DNA of 64,000 bases, from NCBI GenBank assembly GCA_913062605.1, contig CAJXWQ010000007.1, positions 1 to 64,000 of the forward strand, read 5' to 3'. The position numbers and the translations under genes are program-made. This stretch comes from an uncultured Cellvibrionales bacterium (GTDB lineage: Bacteria > Pseudomonadota > Gammaproteobacteria > Pseudomonadales > Porticoccaceae). Every line of letters begins with the position of its first letter. The first letter of the stretch is position 1. This document shows, piece by piece, positions 41,336 through 50,618 of this stretch. A model generated the notes under the pieces. The model did no database searches. It was not told where the DNA came from and saw only the letters and a program-made list of their open reading frames with translations.

Positions 41336-42441
41336 TGGGCGTTTGAAACACTTAAGTCCTGCCTGCGCATCAGTGTAATGAGATGCTGGTAAAACTCTGC
41401 AGAGCCAAGCTCCTCTTTGGTAAAAACAGGAACGGGGCACAACTGTCTTGTTTCTTCTAGTACCAGTGGTGAGGCAGTAAGTGCGCCACTAACACCTAGG
41501 AGGGGAAGGTCATTTAACTGCATCCAGTCAACGGCGGATTGCACGCTAAGGGCTTCGGCAGAGGCAAAGAAAACACCATCAACCAGTGCATGAAAAAGCT
41601 TACTTTGGAGCAGTGCTGCTGTTTCAGTCTGTACCAAACCATCAGCAATTTCGAGCAGGATAATGTCGACCCCATGATGACTGAGATGATTAACTTGCCT
41701 TTCCATGATCGACTCAATTTGAGATGCATGAACTTTGTAGGTAGTAGCAAGCCCCATATCGGTGAAGTCAATAACTGGGTAAGCGCCAGCGTCCGTCATC
41801 TTCCAGTAATCAGCGCCAGCACCGGTGCCGGTGATTTTTGCGGCGCCAACTGATAGCCCCGCCTTAATCAGGCCTCGTGCCAGAAAGGCCATGGTGGTTG
41901 TCTTGCCGCCATTCATGGAGCTACCTGCTACAGCAAGTACGATGGGAGTAGTCGACCTAGATGTTGTTTGGGGTAGTTGCCAATCTCGGAGGTTAATTGT
42001 TTGTTTGTCGTGGGATGCGAGAAAGCCCAATGGTGTGATTTTGGTGGCATTCTTCATTCGAGTATGTTTTGCGGCGACGTCACTGGCAATACCTCCGGCT
42101 GCAACCAATGAACAGGGTTCCAGTTTATCTGGAACATGGCCTAAAAACTGATCTGGAGCATAACGGTTGCCATAGCTGATGATAATTTCATCTCCTGGAA
42201 AGAGATGTGCACGCCTTCCGCTGGGCAGCTCAATACGTTGGTGTTGCCCCAGCTTGTCTACCCGGGCAAGGATTAGATCTCCAGCAGTCGGCTTGATATT
42301 GTCGGTGACAAGAAAATGAAATTCTTCAATAGGCAGGTTGCGCGTGACAAAGGAGCGCTTTGCCGCTGCCAATCGTTTCCCCGAAAGTTTAGCTATGTTC
42401 TTAAAGGCAATTTTACTGGTCGGCAAAGTTGCAATGTCCAT
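41332..42441 (-). CDS. P-loop NTPase of unknown function (SIMIBI-like)
   Basis: A 369-residue soluble protein. The first ~150 residues form a domain I do not recognise (LVTDNIKPTAGDLILARVD, GDEIIISYGNRYAPDQFLG). From about 165 a P-loop GSSMNGGKTTTMAFLA is followed by AAKITGTGAGADYW and IILLEIADGL (Walker B-like), similar in plan to DUF1611, MobB or dethiobiotin synthetase. Members of that group act in cofactor biosynthesis or maturation. ATG 42441 has GGAG 9 bases upstream. First gene of the P-loop/ABC/hydrolase/porin block. No specific function is assigned. Confidence 0.75.
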   Translation of the reverse strand: MDIATLPTSKIAFKNIAKLSGKRLAAAKRSFVTRNLPIEEFHFLVTDNIKPTAGDLILARVDKLGQHQRIELPSGRRAHLFPGDEIIISYGNRYAPDQFLGHVPDKLEPCSLVAAGGIASDVAAKHTRMKNATKITPLGFLASHDKQTINLRDWQLPQTTSRSTTPIVLAVAGSSMNGGKTTTMAFLARGLIKAGLSVGAAKITGTGAGADYWKMTDAGAYPVIDFTDMGLATTYKVHASQIESIMERQVNHLSHHGVDIILLEIADGLVQTETAALLQSKLFHALVDGVFFASAEALSVQSAVDWMQLNDLPLLGVSGALTASPLVLEETRQLCPVPVFTKEELGSAEFYQHLITLMRRQDLSVSNAQ

Positions 42442-42907
42442 TATATGTGGCTCCGAGGTAAACAATTAACCGATGTCGACTCAGCGAACTTCCTATAAGC
42501 CGGCATGTACAACGTGCTTGAATCGGTAATTGTACGATGATAATTAAATTATGGAGAGAGAAACTTAAGAGAAGCTTAAAGCGGCGTATTAAAAAGTTGA
42601 ACGATGTCACAACTCTTCGATCACAAACCGTATTTGTAGATGAGATTGGCTGATCTATATAGGGAAGTTAATTTATTGGGTCTCGATTCAAGGAACCTAG
42701 CGCCGTGATGTTTGCTCTGCTTTCACGCACTCAATGATGGTTAAAGCTGAGCGAAAATACCCATTGGTTTTAAAAAAATAAGTACTTGGTTATTTTGAGA
42801 GGCAATCTATTTCGCCCTATTCAATTAAAAAATCTATACTTATTAGTGGGTTTTTGGCACCTGAGGTTGCTCAGGAATGAATCATTCTTCAATAGCGAAA
42901 GAGGCCT
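42442..42907. other. Divergent intergenic region upstream of the P-loop gene
   Basis: An AT-rich 466-base stretch, no gene seen in any frame. Contains GTACAA...TTGTAC (about 42508-42535) close to the P-loop gene start, a possible operator. It must hold promoters for both the minus-strand block and the DUF3565-DUF1971 gene; no unambiguous ones can be read. Confidence 0.4.
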
Positions 42908-43369
42908 ATGAAGCAGTCTATAGAAAGTTTTCATCTGAATCGTTTTCAGGAATGGGTAGCAGATTTAAAATGTGGCCATGTGGTGACGATGAGGCATAAC
43001 CCACCTTATCAGGATTGCTCATGGGTAGGTTCTGCAAAGGGGCGGCAGGCACATATTGGAGATATTCAGGAATGTGTGAACTGCGATATGCCGGTATTAC
43101 CTGAAGGGTTGAAGCTTGTCGAAAAGTCTTCTCTGTATCAGCAAGATACGATACCTGACTACCTGGAATCAGGGTATACAACCGATGCTGGTGTATGGGC
43201 TCGGGTTATCGTCAAAACAGGGCTGCTTCAGTTTATCGTTCACTCTCAGCCTGCAACGGGTTTTATTTTAGATGAGTATTTAAGCGGAGTACTTTCACCT
43301 GGAGTACGTCACGATATCAAGCCCGCAATGGGGGATGTGGAGTTTTATATCGAGTATTACGGCGAGTAA
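42908..43369 (+). CDS. DUF3565-DUF1971 fusion protein
   Basis: A 153-residue soluble protein. Residues 1-60 match DUF3565 (FHLNRFQEWVADLKCGH, MRHNPPYQDCSWV, ECVNC, with probable zinc-binding Cys/His). Residues 60-152 match DUF1971, a cupin-like domain seen in tellurite-resistance-associated proteins (LPEGLKL, DAGVWARVIVKTGLLQF, VRHDIKPAMGDVEFYIEYY). Both domains are of unknown function. A decayed partial copy lies at 37217-37330. AAAGAGG lies upstream of the ATG. Possibly a metal- or stress-related protein, by inference only. Confidence 0.82.
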   Translation: MKQSIESFHLNRFQEWVADLKCGHVVTMRHNPPYQDCSWVGSAKGRQAHIGDIQECVNCDMPVLPEGLKLVEKSSLYQQDTIPDYLESGYTTDAGVWARVIVKTGLLQFIVHSQPATGFILDEYLSGVLSPGVRHDIKPAMGDVEFYIEYYGE

Positions 43370-43723
43370 CCAACCCTTTAGCAAGGGGCTATCTTTATAA
43401 AGATATTTTCCTCCCTAATTCACCTTCTCCGAACACAGGGTACGCCTTAGTCAGGAGGTCTAATCTGTTGAGTTTGGCATAGTAAAATAAAACAGGTGAA
43501 CGATTTTCGGTCAGGCCGTACGTTGCCATTTTTTCAACAGTCATTTTAAATAGTCTATATATAACAGTTGGTTAATGGTTTTTCTCTGTGTCATGTTGTT
43601 AATGGCACAGGGTTTGCAGTATTTAATCGATGCCCGTTGGATCATGAAGGTGGATTGAATCATCTTGGGCGAGGTAATTAACTCTACACAATCTCAGCTA
43701 GCAATGAATTAAGGTAACTCGAT
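43370..43723 (+). promoter_or_regulatory. Control region of the ketone carboxylase operon
   Basis: A 354-base non-coding stretch. It holds a 16-bp perfect palindrome TATCTTTATAAAGATA (43390-43405), followed at 43603 by a sigma-54 promoter. The roughly 200 bases between them are where an activator of the AcoR/AcxR type would be expected to bind, by analogy with other sigma-54 systems. Confidence 0.6.
43603..43618 (+). promoter_or_regulatory. Sigma-54 (-24/-12) promoter
   Basis: TGGCACAGGGTTTGCA fits the consensus TGGCAC-N5-TTGCA exactly, with 10 bases between the invariant GG and GC. It predicts a transcription start near 43629, about 95 bases before the first operon gene. A sigma-54 activator is encoded 13 kb downstream. 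Confidence 0.88.
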
Positions 43724-45661
43724 ATGGGAATGCTAATTAATATCGATAATGGCGGTACTCTCACAGATATCTGTGTGATTAACGGTAACGATTTTTATAA
43801 AACTAAAACGTTAACGACGCCTTATGATTTAAGTAAATGTTTTTTTGATGGTCTGAAGTCCGTCTCTAAAGTAGTTTATGGTGAGGAAGATGTGGCCAGA
43901 CTATTGGCTGAAGTAGAACACATTCGTTATTCTACTACTCAAGGCACCAATGCAATTGTTGAACGTAAAGGCCCAAAATTGGGACTGGTTATCAACAAAG
44001 GTAATGCTGGTTTGGTAGAGCGTATGCGCGCTCAAGATCCGGAGCTATATGACTTCTTTGTTGGGGACAGGGTAGAAGAAATTGATCTTGACCACCTGAG
44101 CGATGCTGGAAAAGCTGCAGATAGTGCAACAGCTATTACTCGACTCACTTCAGGTGGTGCTAACCGTGTCGTAGTTTGTTTCGACATTGATAATGCGAGT
44201 GAGTCTGAATCACAATTTAAGCAAGTAGCATTTGATAATTATCCTCGCCACTTGTTAGGCGCTGTACCCATGTTGTTTGCCAGTGAGTTGGCAGATGACG
44301 TGTCTGGAGACCGCCGAGGTTGGACTGCATTGATTAATTCCTTCTTGCATCCAGCGATGGAAAGCTTCCTCTACAACGCAGAAAACCGTCTGCGTGAATA
44401 TCGCACTAAGAACCCACTGTTAATTTTCCGCAACGATGGTGATGCATCTCGTGTGGCAAAAACCATTGCGCTGAAAACCTACAGCTCTGGTCCTCGTGGT
44501 GGTATGGAAGGTGTAAAAGCCTTCAGTAAGCAATACAACCTATCAAATGTTCTTTCCATGGATGTTGGCGGTACTACAACTGATATCGGCCATGTAGTTA
44601 GACATGAAGTGAATGAAGATCGTAGGGGTATGGTTGAAAATGTGCCAATTACCTTTGCTCTTTGTGAGATTGATAGCCCGGGTGTTGGTGGTAGCTCAAT
44701 TCTTTCAGTTCAGAATAAGGTTATCCAAGTTGGCCCAGAGAGTGTGGGTGCTGTTCCAGGGCCTGCCAGTTTTGGCCGCGGTGGTAAGAATTCAACCATT
44801 ACTGATGTAAATCTGTTGATGGGCCTGCTTGATCCTTCTACCTTTTTTGGTGGTGATTTGGCATTGGATATTGACCGTGCTCGTGCGGCGATAGCGGAAA
44901 ATATTGCCGATCCTTTGGGTGTGTCTGTTGATGATGCTTTACTACAACTACGCGATGCGTATGAGCAGAAGGTTTCCAATGAGCTAGGTAACTTTTGTGA
45001 GATTACAGAAGATACAGTCCTGCTTGCCTTTGGTGGTGCTGGTCCCATGAATGCCTGTGGTGCAGCAGATAAATGTGGCATCAAAACAGTATATGTTCCA
45101 AAAACTGCTGCTGTTTTCAGTGCCTATGGTATTGGTTCTTGTGATATTGGGCAGAGCTACCAAGTAGTGCTTTCTGATCATAAGCAAGAAACATTATCAA
45201 AAGCCTATGGCCAGCTACTGGAGCGTGCTGAGCGAGACATGTTTGCCGAAGGTTATGCCAAAGGTGAATATGAAGTGAGTGCTCAGTTGGTGGGAGACAA
45301 GGATGGTGCAGAATCTGTCCATGTGCTGGATGGTCATGTTGCCTTTCCTCAGGCGCTTGCCCACGCTGATGCAGTGACCTTAGAAGTTTCAGCTCGCAAG
45401 ACATTAAGAGTGGAAAGCGACAGTCATGCCGAAGTGAAAAAGGTGAATGCTGCCAAATCTTCAAAAACTCGTTCGATCTTTGGTGATAATAAAGAGTGGA
45501 CAGACGTGCCGGTTTACGACGTGGATTTTATGGAGCCTGGCGACTTTGGCGTAGGTCCAGCTGTTATTGAAGAAGAGTACTTTACCTGCTTGGTAAGAGA
45601 TGGCTGGGAATTTGTTGTAACTGAATTGGGCGATATTTGTTTGACCAAGGGGGCTGTGTAA
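43724..45661 (+). CDS. HyuA-like subunit of ATP-dependent ketone carboxylase (Apc alpha'-type)
   Basis: A 645-residue hydantoinase-A/oxoprolinase-superfamily protein with an ASKHA (actin-like) fold. First phosphate motif DNGGTLTD at residues 8-15, TTQGTNAIVERKG near 71, and second motif DVGGTTTDIG from residue 280. Asn9 replaces the usual Ile/Val of D(I/V)GGT. With the four following genes it reproduces the gene order and sizes of acetophenone carboxylase (about 70, 15, 78, 84 and 32 kDa). In that system the HyuA-type subunits activate bicarbonate and ketone using ATP. First gene after the sigma-54 promoter. The specific substrate is unknown; a hydantoinase role is less likely because of the gamma-like and epsilon-like genes. 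Confidence 0.85.
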   Translation: MGMLINIDNGGTLTDICVINGNDFYKTKTLTTPYDLSKCFFDGLKSVSKVVYGEEDVARLLAEVEHIRYSTTQGTNAIVERKGPKLGLVINKGNAGLVERMRAQDPELYDFFVGDRVEEIDLDHLSDAGKAADSATAITRLTSGGANRVVVCFDIDNASESESQFKQVAFDNYPRHLLGAVPMLFASELADDVSGDRRGWTALINSFLHPAMESFLYNAENRLREYRTKNPLLIFRNDGDASRVAKTIALKTYSSGPRGGMEGVKAFSKQYNLSNVLSMDVGGTTTDIGHVVRHEVNEDRRGMVENVPITFALCEIDSPGVGGSSILSVQNKVIQVGPESVGAVPGPASFGRGGKNSTITDVNLLMGLLDPSTFFGGDLALDIDRARAAIAENIADPLGVSVDDALLQLRDAYEQKVSNELGNFCEITEDTVLLAFGGAGPMNACGAADKCGIKTVYVPKTAAVFSAYGIGSCDIGQSYQVVLSDHKQETLSKAYGQLLERAERDMFAEGYAKGEYEVSAQLVGDKDGAESVHVLDGHVAFPQALAHADAVTLEVSARKTLRVESDSHAEVKKVNAAKSSKTRSIFGDNKEWTDVPVYDVDFMEPGDFGVGPAVIEEEYFTCLVRDGWEFVVTELGDICLTKGAV

Positions 45662-46065
45662 TGAAAGTTTTGATGACTGAATATCTCCGCATTGATCTGG
45701 AAACAGAAAATTGGGAGTGTCGCGTCTGTGAACATGTGGTCGGTTCGGCCCGTGGTAACTACAAAGAGGGGTTGCTGGTTTATAAGCGTGATCCCGAGGA
45801 TATCCATCCTTCGATAATTGACCCTGATAAATACAAGTTTACTTTCTGTCCTGACAAGGATTGGGTAAGCATTTATGAATTCTATTGCCCATCCTGTGGT
45901 ACTCAGATGGAGGTTGAATACACCTTCCCTGGGCACGAGCCGCTCTTCGATATGGAGGTGGATGTGGATGCCCTGAAAGAGCAGTGGAGTCACCGCGAAG
46001 AAATACTGGAGCCAGTTAAAGGCCCCAATGTTTTGGTGGATAGAACTCACGGTCACAATCATTGA
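45661..46065 (+). CDS. Zinc-binding gamma-like small subunit of ketone carboxylase
   Basis: A 134-residue protein matching the acetone carboxylase gamma-subunit family in its short, acetophenone carboxylase-type form. Cysteines 20, 23, 63, 76 and 79 (CRVC, FTFCP, YCPSC) are arranged as a zinc site, and the tail ends HGHNH. The start overlaps the stop of the preceding HyuA gene (TAATG), supporting a stoichiometric complex. Shorter than the roughly 168-residue AcxC of acetone carboxylase. Confidence 0.85.
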   Translation: MKVLMTEYLRIDLETENWECRVCEHVVGSARGNYKEGLLVYKRDPEDIHPSIIDPDKYKFTFCPDKDWVSIYEFYCPSCGTQMEVEYTFPGHEPLFDMEVDVDALKEQWSHREEILEPVKGPNVLVDRTHGHNH

Positions 46066-46177
46066 TAACTATTGCCATTGGCACTCATCGTCGTTGTGTA
46101 AATAGACGCTGAGTAAATGGATGGCTTGTTCAACAAGCGAATAACTAAATAGTTATAGAGTTTTAGGAAATAAAATT

Positions 46178-48328
46178 ATGAAACGTATATCAGTAGATAT
46201 CGGTGGTACTTTCACAGACTGCTTTGTGGTCTGGAATGGTAAGTATATTGAAACCAAAGCATTGACGACTCATCACAATCTCGCTCTGGGTTTCAATGAA
46301 GCTGTTGAAAAAGCGTATACCGAGTTAGACATCTCCATGGATGAAATCCTGGCTGGTGTTGACTCCGTTCGTTATGCAACAACGCTGGGTACTAATGCCC
46401 TAATTGAACACAATGGTCCACGTATCGGTATGTTGGTTACCGCTGGTTTTGAGGCAATGGTTCCCTTGAGCCGAGCGCGTGGTTATGGTGAAGGTCTAGA
46501 TGATCTAGGTAAGCAAAACTTACCTGATGCACAGCGTCCGGTACCATTGGTAATGCCACACATGATCGAAGGCGTGCGTGAACGTCTTGGTTTTGAAGGT
46601 GAGCTGGTTATGCCACTGGATGAAGCCGATGTGCGCCACAAGATCAGAACACTGGTCGATAAGGGTGCACAGGTTATCGTGGTTTGCTTGGTTAACTCTG
46701 TTGTTAACCCTGCCCACGAAAAACAAGTTGAGAGAATTCTCCTAGAAGAGTATCCAACACATTTGTTGGGTTCTATCCCTGTTATTTTGTCTCACCGTGT
46801 AGCTGGCCGTAAGGGTGAGTATGTACGTGCAACTTCAGCGATTGTTGATGGTTACCTGCACTCCACCATGTATCACGCTATGAGTCAGCTTGAGCAAAAC
46901 CTTCGTCAACATGGCTATACGAAACCCATGTTGGTTATCCATAATTCTGGTGGTATGGCTCAGTTGAACTCAACTGATGCGCTGCAAACTATTCACTCTG
47001 GTCCTGTTTCAGGTATCAGTGCCGCAGAGCATTTGGCTAAAGAGGCAGACCTCGGTAGTGTGATTGCAACGGATATGGGTGGTACTAGTTACGACATCGG
47101 TATCGTGGTTGAAGGTGGTATTAAGCACTATGACTTTAACCCGGTTATCGACCGCTGGTTAGTGTCCGTGCCTATGGTTCACTTGGTGACCTTGGGTGCT
47201 GGTGGTGGTTCTATCGCGTCCTTTGACCGTATGTACAATGCTGTAGCGGTTGGACCGAAGAGTGCAGGTTCTGATCCTGGTCCTGCCTGTTATGACCGTG
47301 GTGGTATGAAGCCAACGGTAACTGATGCTGACTTGGTATTGGGTTATCTCGATGCTGAAAACTACGCGGGCGGTAGTATTCCACTGAACCCGAAACGTTC
47401 ATTTTTCGCCATTGAAGAAGCGCTTTGTGACGATCTGGATGTTGAAGTTATTGAAGCTGCTCTACTGGTTAAAGAGAAAGTTGACAGCAACATGGCTAAC
47501 GGTGTGGGCACGGAGTTGCGTGTTCGCGGTTATGACCCCGAAGATTTCACCATGTTGGCTTATGGTGGTAATGGTCCTCTGCACTGTTGTGGTATCGCTT
47601 CAAACCTGAATATCAACAAGATTCTAGCGACGCCTATGAGCTCTGTGTTCTCGGCAGTGGGCGCCGGTAATATGCACCAGATGCATATTCATGAATCTTC
47701 ACTGTTTATGGTTCTTTATGATTCCACTTCTCGTAAGGTGTTTGATAACTACAAACGCTTTAACGATATCGTGGTTGAATTGAGCTTGCGTGGTCAAAAC
47801 GACCTGTTGCGTCAGGGGTCTAATGCTAAAGATATTAAGCACTCCCTTGAGCTGGATATGCGCTACGGTAACCAGTTGGTGCAAACCACGGTCGTTGTGC
47901 CTAAGCATTCCCTGGAATCTGTGATGGATGTAATGAACATTCTGGATCAGTTCTCTACGGATTATGGCAAGCGCTTTGGTGAAGGTAGTCAGGCGCCAGA
48001 AGCAGGTATTCGAATCAATACTATTCGTGTTGCTTCTTACGTTGAGCATGACACTGTTAAGTTCACACACATTAAACCTGTACCACAAGCTGAGCGTATT
48101 GCTCCGCCGGCACCATCAAGTACTCGTTCTTGTTACTTTGTAGGTGGAGAAGGCAAAGCTGTTGAAACGCCAGTGTGGAATAAAGCTGACATTCCAGCAG
48201 GTACAGAGATTGTGGGTCCAGGTCTTGTGGCGTCAGAAGTTACTACATATTTGGTTGAGCCCGGTTGGAAATATGTATCCGCAGAACAAGGTGCAGTTTG
48301 GTTCCTCCGTGCAGAAGCAAAGAATTAA
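46178..48328 (+). CDS. HyuA-like subunit of ketone carboxylase (Apc alpha-type)
   Basis: A 716-residue hydantoinase-A/oxoprolinase-superfamily protein with canonical ASKHA motifs: DIGGTFTD at residues 7-14, TTLGTNALIEHNGP near 70, HSGPVSG, and DMGGTSYDIG from residue 299. Closest in size to AcxA of acetone carboxylase. Being the second HyuA paralogue in the operon, it is the feature that separates this system from the three-subunit acetone carboxylases. Codon choice here (many GGT, GTT, CGT) looks like that of highly expressed genes. Confidence 0.87.
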   Translation: MKRISVDIGGTFTDCFVVWNGKYIETKALTTHHNLALGFNEAVEKAYTELDISMDEILAGVDSVRYATTLGTNALIEHNGPRIGMLVTAGFEAMVPLSRARGYGEGLDDLGKQNLPDAQRPVPLVMPHMIEGVRERLGFEGELVMPLDEADVRHKIRTLVDKGAQVIVVCLVNSVVNPAHEKQVERILLEEYPTHLLGSIPVILSHRVAGRKGEYVRATSAIVDGYLHSTMYHAMSQLEQNLRQHGYTKPMLVIHNSGGMAQLNSTDALQTIHSGPVSGISAAEHLAKEADLGSVIATDMGGTSYDIGIVVEGGIKHYDFNPVIDRWLVSVPMVHLVTLGAGGGSIASFDRMYNAVAVGPKSAGSDPGPACYDRGGMKPTVTDADLVLGYLDAENYAGGSIPLNPKRSFFAIEEALCDDLDVEVIEAALLVKEKVDSNMANGVGTELRVRGYDPEDFTMLAYGGNGPLHCCGIASNLNINKILATPMSSVFSAVGAGNMHQMHIHESSLFMVLYDSTSRKVFDNYKRFNDIVVELSLRGQNDLLRQGSNAKDIKHSLELDMRYGNQLVQTTVVVPKHSLESVMDVMNILDQFSTDYGKRFGEGSQAPEAGIRINTIRVASYVEHDTVKFTHIKPVPQAERIAPPAPSSTRSCYFVGGEGKAVETPVWNKADIPAGTEIVGPGLVASEVTTYLVEPGWKYVSAEQGAVWFLRAEAKN

Positions 48329-48343
48329 AGGGGTAGTTTTATT

Positions 48344-50617
48344 ATGAGCACTAATATAGACACTGAAGTTCAAGATCAGGAATTAATCCAGAAGTTCCTG
48401 AAAGACACGACACTATTTCTTGGGCCAGACCCTGAAATTATACGTGATCACCGAATCATGCCGCGTACTCCAGACGAAGAAGAGTGCATGGATAAATATA
48501 CCGATCTTAACCAGATTTCTTCTATTCGTGACCGCTTGCAGTCGGCGTGTGAAGAAGGTTTTGAGATGGTTGAGCAGATGGGTGCAGCGCCTGGTGCAAA
48601 ATGGGGTGATATTATCACTGGCATTTATTCCGCCTCAGGTGACTTGACCATTGGTAGTGCAGGCGGAGTATTGATTTTCTCTGCCCTGGTTCACCACCCA
48701 ATCAAGTTCATTATCAAAAACTGGATTGAAGAACATACCGTAGGTGTTAAAGAAGGTGATGGCTTCATCCATAACGATTCTCGTTACGGTAATGTGCACA
48801 ACACTGACCAGAGTATGATTTTGCCCGTGTTCCATGAAGGCAAGCTGGTCTGTTGGGCTGCGTCGACTGTTCACGAAGGTGAAAACGGCGCTATCGAGCC
48901 AGGCGGTATGCCTTCCATGGCTGAGACTTCCTTTGATGAGGGGTTGAAAATGTCTCCATTCAAAGTAGTTGAAAACTATGAAATCAAGAGAGATATTCTG
49001 ACCTTCTTGCAGAACTCGGTACGTGAGCCAAAACTGCAATACGAAGACATGAAGGTGAAACTGTTTGCCTGTATGCGTCTTGAGAAACGTATTAAAGAAG
49101 TCTTTGAAACGGATGGCCCTGATGCACTGACAGCTTGTCTCCGTTATACCAATGAGAGCGTAGTAAAAGAAGTGCGTAATCGTATCTCAGAGTGGCCAGA
49201 CATGACTGTTCGAACTCAGACCATTATGGACAGTACTCTGCGTGAAAATGCATTGTTGAAAATCAATTTGGCTTTGACCAAGAAAGGCGATCGTCTTATT
49301 TTTGACTTTACTGGCACTAGCCCTGAGTTGACTAACCGTGCGATTAACACTCAGTTGCCTGGTATGAAAGGTATGGTCGGCCAAGCATTTATGAATCACA
49401 TCTGGCCTGACCTGCCTCGTGGCCAAGCGGGTCTATCCCCGATTGAGTTTGTGTCTCAGGAAGGTACTTTGGTTGATTGCTCATATGAAGCACCTAACTC
49501 GCAGAGCCTGATGTCTATCTTCCACAGCTTTACTGTGGCGCAACACGCGACAGCTAAGTTCCTGTACAGCTGTCCAGACAAGTACACCCGAGTATTGGCG
49601 CCTTGGCACAATATGATCAACACCTTCATTTGGGGTGGGGTCAACCAGCACGGTGAGATGCTAGGTAACCTGTGTGCTGACCTCAACGGTATGGGTGGTG
49701 GTGCTCGTATGGACCGTGACGGAGAGCATGCGCTCGCTCCGATCTTTGCGACTATGGCAGATATCGGTGAACAAGAAATGAACGAGGAAGAAGTGCCATT
49801 CCTGCAGTTAGTTTCCAAGAAGATGACCGCTAACACCCAGGCGCCTGGCAAATACCGCGGTGGTATGGGTTACACCATGATTGCGTCTACCAAAGACAGT
49901 GATCAGTGGGGCTTCATGACGACGACTCAGGGTTCCAAGGTGCCAACCATTCAAGGCCTGTTCGGTGGGTACGCCGGTGGTTCTTATCCTTTGTGTAAAG
50001 TTACGGATGTAGATGTGTATGATGTTCTGCTCAAAAATCCTGAGCAGTTCAAGCATAGTATTCACGAAACAATGAATGAGCAGCCATTCCCGGATGCTTC
50101 ATATTCAACTCACCATATGGGCATGGGCTTCGATATTTCCAAGCGTGGTGAGCTGTACATGATTTCACAGGGTTCCGGTGGTGGTTATGGTGACCCTCTT
50201 GAACGTGATCCTACCTATGTGATTATGGATATTGAAGAAGGTCTGATTAGTTCGGACTGGGCGAAAAAACTGTATAAAGTCGAATTCAATGATGAGACTT
50301 TTGCTTTGGACCTGGAGGCAACAGAGAAACTCCGTGCTGACTATCGTGAGCTTCGTAAGCAACAGGGTAAGCCCTACGCTGAGTTTGTTAAAGAGCATGT
50401 TAAGGATACCCCGCCTGCAGATATTCCATTCTATGGTTCTTGGAACAGAGATCTAGACACTGTTTACGCGGGTAGTATTAACGACAAGCGTGATGCAAAA
50501 AATCCAGGTCCCATTTATGTGACAAATCCAAAAGATGTTAGGATTGGAGAACTGGAAGCAGAGCTTGAAGCAGTAAGAAAACAGGCTAATATTCCGGCAA
50601 CGGATACAAGGAAATAA
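48344..50617 (+). CDS. HyuB-like subunit of ketone carboxylase
   Basis: A 757-residue hydantoinase-B/oxoprolinase-superfamily protein, corresponding to AcxB or the Apc beta subunit, which carries the carboxylation site in the known complex. Recognisable segments are GSAGGVLIFSALVHHPIKFI, GDGFIHNDSRYGNVHNTDQ (metal/active-site region), FTGTSPELTNRAINTQ and GSGGGYGDPLERDP. Starts 16 bases after the preceding gene and ends 2 bases before the next, so it is firmly in the operon. Confidence 0.88.
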   Translation: MSTNIDTEVQDQELIQKFLKDTTLFLGPDPEIIRDHRIMPRTPDEEECMDKYTDLNQISSIRDRLQSACEEGFEMVEQMGAAPGAKWGDIITGIYSASGDLTIGSAGGVLIFSALVHHPIKFIIKNWIEEHTVGVKEGDGFIHNDSRYGNVHNTDQSMILPVFHEGKLVCWAASTVHEGENGAIEPGGMPSMAETSFDEGLKMSPFKVVENYEIKRDILTFLQNSVREPKLQYEDMKVKLFACMRLEKRIKEVFETDGPDALTACLRYTNESVVKEVRNRISEWPDMTVRTQTIMDSTLRENALLKINLALTKKGDRLIFDFTGTSPELTNRAINTQLPGMKGMVGQAFMNHIWPDLPRGQAGLSPIEFVSQEGTLVDCSYEAPNSQSLMSIFHSFTVAQHATAKFLYSCPDKYTRVLAPWHNMINTFIWGGVNQHGEMLGNLCADLNGMGGGARMDRDGEHALAPIFATMADIGEQEMNEEEVPFLQLVSKKMTANTQAPGKYRGGMGYTMIASTKDSDQWGFMTTTQGSKVPTIQGLFGGYAGGSYPLCKVTDVDVYDVLLKNPEQFKHSIHETMNEQPFPDASYSTHHMGMGFDISKRGELYMISQGSGGGYGDPLERDPTYVIMDIEEGLISSDWAKKLYKVEFNDETFALDLEATEKLRADYRELRKQQGKPYAEFVKEHVKDTPPADIPFYGSWNRDLDTVYAGSINDKRDAKNPGPIYVTNPKDVRIGELEAELEAVRKQANIPATDTRK

Positions 50618-50618
50618 A

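Noticed and set aside
37217-43369. Transposon or prophage as explanation for the duplicated gene segment
   Set aside because: No transposase, integrase, tRNA target or terminal inverted repeats are visible; only the partial gene duplication is seen.
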